A stretch of DNA of 23,014 nt. It comes from Enteropsectra breve (lineage: Eukaryota > Microsporidia). A program made the translations under genes and the position numbers. A model generated the notes under the pieces. The model made no database searches and was not told the DNA's origin. It saw only the letters and a program-made list of their open reading frames with translations. Shown piece after piece: positions 17,314 through 23,014 of the stretch. The DNA lies in assembly GCA_024243835.1 (NCBI GenBank), contig JALPMN010000580.1, positions 1-23,014 on the forward strand. The letters run 5' to 3'. The stretch's first letter is position 1. The number at the start of each line of letters is the position of its first letter.

Positions 17314-19731
17314 TTAATCGTCCACTCTCTGTAAAATAATTCTTACTGGTTTTTTATTGCATTGAAGCACACCTTCATCAACAACAGCCTCCGTTGTGCC
17401 TGTATGCCTCATGGCATAATATTTATTATTTTGTAAAATTATGCATTCAGAGTGCCCTGTGCTATCATCACTTTCTTCCTGTGAAATCACGCCTTTAATC
17501 TGATAGTTGCAAGAATTTACATCCAAAGTAATATTAACATTAGTGTGGATTCGATAATCTCTCTCTTTAGTATTCAAAGGCTCATATGAAAGGGGCACAC
17601 CGCCTTTGTTCTTTTTGTGGAGACAAAGGCTTCTTTCTTTACTACTGTTCTTGAGATAGTCGGCATTTAGGAATGATCCTATGAATGATTTCATATTTTG
17701 ATCGCTTTCTGCTATCATTCTTTCATTGTAGAATCTTTTCATTTTTAAAAACCACTCATTGATATTCTTGGCATCAAATATAATCGCTGCGCTTTCGTGC
17801 TTTTCATAATCAGCACTGAGCTTATCAACCACCTTTATTGTCTTCTCAATCAAGTTATCCAATTTATTTTTGTCTTCGATAGCTTTAGCATGCAGTTTGC
17901 GTAATTCCTCATTCTTCTTTACTAGCTCTGCCTGTGAATTTTGTTGGTCGCTTATCTGTTCTTGTAAATCAATAATTTCATTCAGTTTCGAGTTTCTTTC
18001 CACGATACTTTCTGATAGTTCATCTCCTTTTTTGATTACTGCTTTTAGTATTTGCTGAGTTACTTCAACATATTTAGCAATTTCTCTAGTGCCAAGTAAT
18101 TTTTTCGCTTGCTCAATCTCATTTTCAATTTTCTGGAACTGATTTATTAGCGAGTTCAGATCTTCATGCTCTGCTTCTTCCATTTTTTCCTCAACAGTGT
18201 CATGGCTTCGCGTTTGATTCGAATAACTCGTTTTCGCGACAGCAATACTTTCCGCATTTAGTTCATTTTCAATCTGTTCTTCCTGTACAAGTTGTATCAT
18301 TTTTCCTGATTCGGTAATTATTTGATCTTCGAAGAAATGTAAAGCTTCTTCACTCTTATCGTAACAGCATCTTATTATTATTATCTGTGGTAGCTCGACA
18401 ATGTATTTGAGTTTGATGTCTTGGATGCCATTATTTTGCAGTGCCAAAGCCTCTTTTTTCATTTGAATCTGATAGTCTTTATAAACCCTTTCAAAATAAA
18501 CATTTAGTCCCTCCTGTAAAGAAGAGACGGGTCTATTTAAACTTATAAAATGGTGCTCCTTTGTGCAAAATGGGACAAAATTCCTAATTTTCAGAGCTTG
18601 CTCACTTATTGTTGGTGATTCAGGCTTGCTCTGTAAAAGAGTTTCAAGATCATATAGGCTGTTATGTACCTCAAGCGCCCTTTTAAAACGTATTTTGCTA
18701 TAATTGTGGCTGCTATTTTTGTCGGCGGGTAATTTCGCAGTTTCATTATTAAGACGTTCTGTAAACCAGTCAAAAATACCGATACTGTAGTTAGATTTAA
18801 GGCTCTCAGCATCTCCTGCGAATAAATCGTGCAAGGCTCTGAAGAAAACCTGGATATTCTTTTGCAAACATCCCGTATTTTCGCTCTGAATGAAATCGTA
18901 GAGCAGTTGCAGTAAGCCGAGATTTGAACTTACTACTAGCTGTGTGGTATTTGATATGAGAAATGCGCCAAAATTTATGTCAGCAAGCATAAGCTGAAAA
19001 ATAATGTTCAAACAACAAAAGTTTTCGTCCTGCTCCAGGTCTAACGGAGCCATTTGTCTCGGATTTTTATTATTGAGTTCGAACAGAAAGTTATTGTATT
19101 TGTTGCATGGCCATACCTGGAGACTGCTTTTTTCAAGGGATAAGGAAAATGATGACTGCTTTATTTCATTTAAAGCTTCGTTTAATTGATTGATAGTCAG
19201 GCTTTCATCCCCTAAAATATCTTCTGTCGGGATATTTTCGCCAGGTATAGCTCCTGTTAATATAATGTCCTTTTCTTCATTTAAAAGAGGCTCTTGCCTT
19301 TTTATATCTGGCTGTAAAGAATCTGAATTGCTTTCTTGAAGTTGTATGCAAGGCAAGTGTTTATCAGTAAAATCATCCTCCTGTTTGAATATACCATTTA
19401 TTTTTGGTAAAAATGAAAGAATCAGCTCATCTCTCTTTTCCATGTCGCTGGCAAAAGCAGGTGGCCTTTTTTTATGTTCTCTTTTACGTGTAATCTGTGG
19501 TGGTAGCAGCATGCCAAATAGCCGGCCCGAATATGGAGAATATAGGATTTCCTGCAGGTAAAACAGGCTTATTATGCTGTCAGTACTTATATTCTTCATC
19601 TGACTAAGATGTGTACATTTGTGTAAGTGATACCATTCCTCCAGTTCTTCCCTGAAAATGTAGTTCTTTCGTAGGCAAAAACTGTATCCTAGAAAGAACA
19701 ATATGCTAAGATATCTTCTGTTTGTCTGCAT
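17314..19731 (-). CDS. Secreted divergent USP-family deubiquitinase-like protein (copy 1)
   Basis: 805 residues. Signal peptide at 1-20 (basic MQTNRR, then YLSILFFLGYSFCL). The USP (C19 peptidase) landmarks are in order: Cys box at 237-246 (NFCCLNIIFQ, Cys239 in the nucleophile position of N-x-C-x2-N-x3-Q); a central strand at 444-454 (IVELPQIIIIR, the 'LP..L.i.l.R' segment); His box at 744-763 (YQIKGVISQEESDDSTGHSE, His760); and an I-I-L-Q-R end. A long coiled coil (about 515-645) interrupts the fold between strand and His box. The third triad residue, usually Asp/Asn in W-Y-x-F-D/N-D, falls in YYAMRHTG and is not acidic, so activity is doubtful. USPs cleave ubiquitin from substrates; a signal peptide would send this one out of the cell. 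TATATAAG lies 20 bp upstream. Tandem with copy 2. Confidence 0.65.
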   Translation of the reverse strand: MQTNRRYLSILFFLGYSFCLRKNYIFREELEEWYHLHKCTHLSQMKNISTDSIISLFYLQEILYSPYSGRLFGMLLPPQITRKREHKKRPPAFASDMEKRDELILSFLPKINGIFKQEDDFTDKHLPCIQLQESNSDSLQPDIKRQEPLLNEEKDIILTGAIPGENIPTEDILGDESLTINQLNEALNEIKQSSFSLSLEKSSLQVWPCNKYNNFLFELNNKNPRQMAPLDLEQDENFCCLNIIFQLMLADINFGAFLISNTTQLVVSSNLGLLQLLYDFIQSENTGCLQKNIQVFFRALHDLFAGDAESLKSNYSIGIFDWFTERLNNETAKLPADKNSSHNYSKIRFKRALEVHNSLYDLETLLQSKPESPTISEQALKIRNFVPFCTKEHHFISLNRPVSSLQEGLNVYFERVYKDYQIQMKKEALALQNNGIQDIKLKYIVELPQIIIIRCCYDKSEEALHFFEDQIITESGKMIQLVQEEQIENELNAESIAVAKTSYSNQTRSHDTVEEKMEEAEHEDLNSLINQFQKIENEIEQAKKLLGTREIAKYVEVTQQILKAVIKKGDELSESIVERNSKLNEIIDLQEQISDQQNSQAELVKKNEELRKLHAKAIEDKNKLDNLIEKTIKVVDKLSADYEKHESAAIIFDAKNINEWFLKMKRFYNERMIAESDQNMKSFIGSFLNADYLKNSSKERSLCLHKKNKGGVPLSYEPLNTKERDYRIHTNVNITLDVNSCNYQIKGVISQEESDDSTGHSECIILQNNKYYAMRHTGTTEAVVDEGVLQCNKKPVRIILQRVDD

Positions 19732-20232
19732 GATTTATTTCTCTGAGCTGCTTATATACTTTTATTTTGATTACTAACTTTAAATATACCCTAAATGATG
19801 TAATCTTTTATTATTAAAACAATCATATACTGTGCAAAATAGTAAACGATTTATTATCAATCCATTAAAGCTAAAAGACCACTAGAAAAGTTATTTCATG
19901 CATATTTGAAGCATAAAACCAGTCTCAATTTTTTTCTGCTTGATTCTATGAATAGCATTAAAAACATACGTTTTCCATCTAGGAATGTTTTAATTAAAAT
20001 GCAATAAATAAAGAGTACCTTTCAAGCTATACTGAAATTAGTCATTTGCGAAACAAGACTAAAATGTAATAGTTTGGCCTTTCATTCTTAGTACGATGAT
20101 ATTCCTGATAATGCCAAATAAATATTTGTTGAAGTTTAATTCAGAGAATTTTGAAAAGGGTGGTGATAATAGTTGAATATAATTAAACTAAAATGAATTT
20201 TAACTATGTCTATTTACATCTTTTAATTAAAT
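19732..20232. other. Intergenic region between the two USP-like genes
   Basis: 501 bp, AT-rich, with the copy 1 TATA box at one end. No ORF, RNA gene or strong repeat seen. Confidence 0.5.
19751..19758 (-). promoter_or_regulatory. TATA box of USP-like copy 1
   Basis: TATATAAG on the gene strand, 20 bp upstream of the ATG at 19731. Confidence 0.5.
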
Positions 20233-22575
20233 TTAAACTTTTTCAAGCATCACATAAACCGCATTAGAGTCAATAACATCTTTAAACTGCTCCAAACCAT
20301 CATGTAGCTTAAATATCTCTTCATTCTCAATCAAATAATAATTCCCATTTCTCCATACAACAGAATTGAAGTGCCCATCATCACAATTTTTACCTATATG
20401 GTTTATTATCGCAACCACTCGATAGATGAACGTTTTGTTCTGAACTGTGAAAGTTGTAAACTCTCTGATTTCAAATGATTTAAAAGATTTATGAGGATTT
20501 GTTTCTGTATGCTGATTGTCATTAGAAGAAACATGTTTTTTTACTTCAGAGTTGCGGACATCCTTTGATTCATAAAAATTTAACAGCTTTTTAAATCTCA
20601 TTTTGGAGTATTCAGAATACTTTTTTATAGTTTGTAGATTTTCCTTTTTCCTTTTGGCAGCCCCCAGCTCCATCTCACATTCCTTTTTAATTCGTTTAGC
20701 CGCTTCAATTTTTTGCATTTCCTTAAGAATCTGCTCATCTAAATCATTATTTTCCTCTTTTAGTGTTTTAATGTTTTTTTCATATTCCGCTTTCTTTTCT
20801 TTTAATTTATCAGTTTTATTAGCTAATGAACTCTCCCCGTACTTTTTGATCATCATTTTCTCAGTATTTTTTAGTCTTTCATAAAGCTCTGCACAGTTTT
20901 CTTCAGCAGCCTCAATAAGATTTTCCGTTAATGTTTTTAATTCTTCGAAGTCGAAAGTATCCAAAGCTTTCTGTAGCAGAGTGTCCTCCTCGTCGAGATT
21001 ATTAATCTGGTCCTGCTGAAGTGATTTTTCAATCCTCTTTATAGTATTATTCATGTTATTATGGACCGGCTCATCTTCATCTAGAGATTTAGGAGCTGTC
21101 AGATGATTTTCATCTTTAGTTTCTGTATTTAATTCACTACTTGCTAAGAGTGAGGAACTTGAAGCATGCTGCTGTGTAGCAAGTGGATCATCATTATCAT
21201 TTTCAGATGCGTTGCCAGAAGCAATAGCGGGTGTATTTTGTGGAGCTTCATTTGATGACGCATAAGGTTGTTGTATGTTTACAGGATTGCTTTCAGTGGT
21301 TGCTGCTTCGGAACCAAAATCAAACACTTTTCCGTCCTTGTTTTCTGGCAGAACATCATTTTTTTCAGAAACGAATTCATCAACTACTTTGACTTTTGTT
21401 TGAAGCGCTGTATCCTCAACAATACTTTTACTTTTGGAAATATCTGGCTGTGTATCTTTAGTGGTGCTATTAGCAAGAATATTATCTTGATTTTCCGTCT
21501 TAAGTTCTACATTTGCTGAATTACTTTTCTTTTCATCTTTGTTCTTCTCCACAGATAGTACCTCATCTGGAGATGCACCTCCCCTCAGGCAAAATGCATC
21601 ACTGGCAGGGTTTATAATTCTTTTGTTGTATAAAAAAAGTGTATTTGGCATTTCAACTTCATATTCAAACTTTACATCAATATTATTGCGTGTTAGTGTG
21701 TCATGTGCTTCTTGGTGTAGTTTTTCTCTTTTTTCTTCCAAATCTTTGGAAATAGAGTCTGATAAATCTTCAAGTGTTTGATCACTTGGGGTAATTTCAA
21801 ATGAATTGCCGATCCTTTGTTCAGCTAACCCATTTTCATTTAGGAAAGCAAGTTTGTTCTTTAAGTTCAAGGGCGCGTTGTCTGCCTCATTGAGTTTTCC
21901 GCAGTCATAGCGCATTTCTTTATTTTCATCAAACAGGAGCATTTTGAAAGAAACTTGTTTTAACACATCTCTGTAACTACATAGATCTTTTTCCAGCTCA
22001 GTGGATAGCACTTTAAGCAAAATAGAAAAAAAGCCGATGTTGTCTGTTTGATCGGCAGTAACTTGTAGCAAATTGTATATTCTGCCTGTGTATTTTTCCA
22101 TTTCAACATATTTTTTCCCACTGCAAGAATAATCCTCAAGAAAATCAATAAGAAAGTTGCATATAGGAAAAGCATCACTTTTGCTTTGGATTGACAGTTT
22201 GTTTTTAGACAAAATATTAACCAAGGGCTTGTTGCAAGCAAGGGTCTGCAGGGCTGCATTTAGAAAGCAGTTTTTATGTTTGTTCGTGAGGCATTTCAAT
22301 GGACAGGGAGCGCTACCATATAGCTTTTCATTAGAATCAAAGCCATTTGCTTCGTCTTGCTCTTTTTCATCCATCTTTAGTGGGTCAGTGCTAATACCGC
22401 TAGGCTCTAGCTGATCAAATGATGTAATGGAAGATTCTTCGATATCTGGAAGCTTTTTATAGAAGGAGCTTTTGGGATTTAAAACAGGCTTTACAGCCTT
22501 GTTGGTCGAAGCGGAGTGGCATCTTACTGCTTCTGAGAGCATAGCAACAAAACACCTTCTTGTGTCTATCCTCAT
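20233..22575 (-). CDS. Divergent USP-family deubiquitinase-like protein with disordered and coiled-coil insert (copy 2)
   Basis: 780 residues. Cys box at 102-110 (NCFLNAALQ, Cys103 as nucleophile), a closer USP match than copy 1. A 'QDA.EF..LL' equivalent lies at 176-190 (QTDNIGFFSILLKVL), the LP strand at 309-319 (MPNTLFLYNKR), and the His box at 733-738 (DGHFNS, His735) followed by NYYLIENEE, where Glu750 or Asn751 could be the third residue, and AVYVMLEK at the end. Between strand and His box sit a Ser/Asn/Glu-rich, probably disordered stretch (about 335-510) and a charged coiled coil (about 510-665). The N-terminus (1-20) is only weakly signal-peptide-like. TATAAAA lies 22 bp upstream. 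Shares its layout with copy 1, pointing to an old tandem duplication. Deubiquitinase activity plausible, not shown. Confidence 0.68.
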   Translation of the reverse strand: MRIDTRRCFVAMLSEAVRCHSASTNKAVKPVLNPKSSFYKKLPDIEESSITSFDQLEPSGISTDPLKMDEKEQDEANGFDSNEKLYGSAPCPLKCLTNKHKNCFLNAALQTLACNKPLVNILSKNKLSIQSKSDAFPICNFLIDFLEDYSCSGKKYVEMEKYTGRIYNLLQVTADQTDNIGFFSILLKVLSTELEKDLCSYRDVLKQVSFKMLLFDENKEMRYDCGKLNEADNAPLNLKNKLAFLNENGLAEQRIGNSFEITPSDQTLEDLSDSISKDLEEKREKLHQEAHDTLTRNNIDVKFEYEVEMPNTLFLYNKRIINPASDAFCLRGGASPDEVLSVEKNKDEKKSNSANVELKTENQDNILANSTTKDTQPDISKSKSIVEDTALQTKVKVVDEFVSEKNDVLPENKDGKVFDFGSEAATTESNPVNIQQPYASSNEAPQNTPAIASGNASENDNDDPLATQQHASSSSLLASSELNTETKDENHLTAPKSLDEDEPVHNNMNNTIKRIEKSLQQDQINNLDEEDTLLQKALDTFDFEELKTLTENLIEAAEENCAELYERLKNTEKMMIKKYGESSLANKTDKLKEKKAEYEKNIKTLKEENNDLDEQILKEMQKIEAAKRIKKECEMELGAAKRKKENLQTIKKYSEYSKMRFKKLLNFYESKDVRNSEVKKHVSSNDNQHTETNPHKSFKSFEIREFTTFTVQNKTFIYRVVAIINHIGKNCDDGHFNSVVWRNGNYYLIENEEIFKLHDGLEQFKDVIDSNAVYVMLEKV

Positions 22576-23014
22576 AGCATTTTCTTATTTAATTGCTTTT
22601 ATAGTTTTATTTTGATTTTAATTGAGCTATAATTTATTAGCTGCCTTAAAAGGTATTTTCCTTCTTAAAATAGCAGCAATTATCCTCACGACAAAAAATA
22701 ATGGGCTTCATTAAATCATACTTTATAATTAAGTAATGCCTAAGATGTAAAATGCATCTTAAATATTTTTTACTAAGATGGCTTTATATAGTAGCAGCTT
22801 GGGGATAGTGATGCTAATAGTAAAAATGTGATTAAAATATAATTATAGGTTTTAAAGAAGCATCACGCGGCAGATAGAAGCATCTTAGTCAAATTTACGT
22901 AGTAAAATACGAGTTATGCTTTTTGCTTTTATGTAAATTATAAAATTATTGCTCAGAGTTTTAATTTTGCGACTTTACTTTATTTTTACAGCTGTTTTAA
23001 TTTTGGATACATGA
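22576..23014. other. Upstream flank of USP-like copy 2, to the window end
   Basis: 439 bp without a supported gene. Contains a hairpin TAAGATG-n7-CATCTTA (22741-22761). The same word recurs as ACTAAGATG (22771-22779) and inverted as CATCTTAGT (about 22881-22890). Whether a neighbouring gene begins or ends at the window edge cannot be told. Confidence 0.45.
22597..22603 (-). promoter_or_regulatory. TATA box of USP-like copy 2
   Basis: TATAAAA on the gene strand, 22 bp upstream of the ATG at 22575. Confidence 0.5.

Noticed and set aside
1..23014. tRNA, rRNA or CRISPR content
   Set aside because: No B-box-like GGTTCRANTCC on either strand, no conserved rRNA segment and no regularly spaced repeats were found by eye.

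Overview
The window looks like nuclear DNA from a reduced, parasitic, fungal-type eukaryote, most likely a microsporidian. The genes are uninterrupted by introns, proteins are slightly shorter than their usual orthologues (Rpt5 405 aa, Gcn5 417 aa, an Exo70-like protein 496 aa), and TATA-like boxes sit only about 19-31 bp upstream of most start codons, often with CCC/GGG-like and AAATTT-like motifs next to the ATG. Large secreted-type proteins with RING-like or ubiquitin-protease-like domains recall the nematode-infecting genus Nematocida. That genus guess is recall plus inference, not shown by the sequence.

Region 1 (1-8236) is a housekeeping stretch: a transcription-type cyclin (+ strand), then on the - strand an Exo70-like exocyst subunit, an ITFG1/TIP(Linkin)-like type I membrane protein whose 5' end looks frameshifted, the 26S proteasome ATPase Rpt5, and the histone acetyltransferase Gcn5 with its bromodomain.

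Region 2 (8237-12008) is one very compact Ty3/gypsy retrotransposon on the - strand, about 3.77 kb, with identical LTRs of about 80 bp. gag starts inside the 5' LTR. pol reads through the polypurine tract and stops inside the TATA box of the 3' LTR, so the element has almost no non-coding sequence. It lies 154 bp upstream of GCN5 in the same orientation.

Region 3 (12009-23014) holds four - strand genes. They encode a C4HC3 RING/PHD-like zinc protein with an N-terminal hydrophobic segment, a large signal-peptide protein of unknown function with weak LRR-like periodicity, and two divergent USP-type deubiquitinase-like proteins. Each USP-like protein has a recognisable Cys box and His box separated by a large coiled-coil insertion; the first has a clear signal peptide. 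The possible common theme of the cluster is manipulation of ubiquitin, perhaps in a host cell. No tRNA, rRNA, CRISPR or bacterial feature was seen. All genes except the cyclin are on the - strand.
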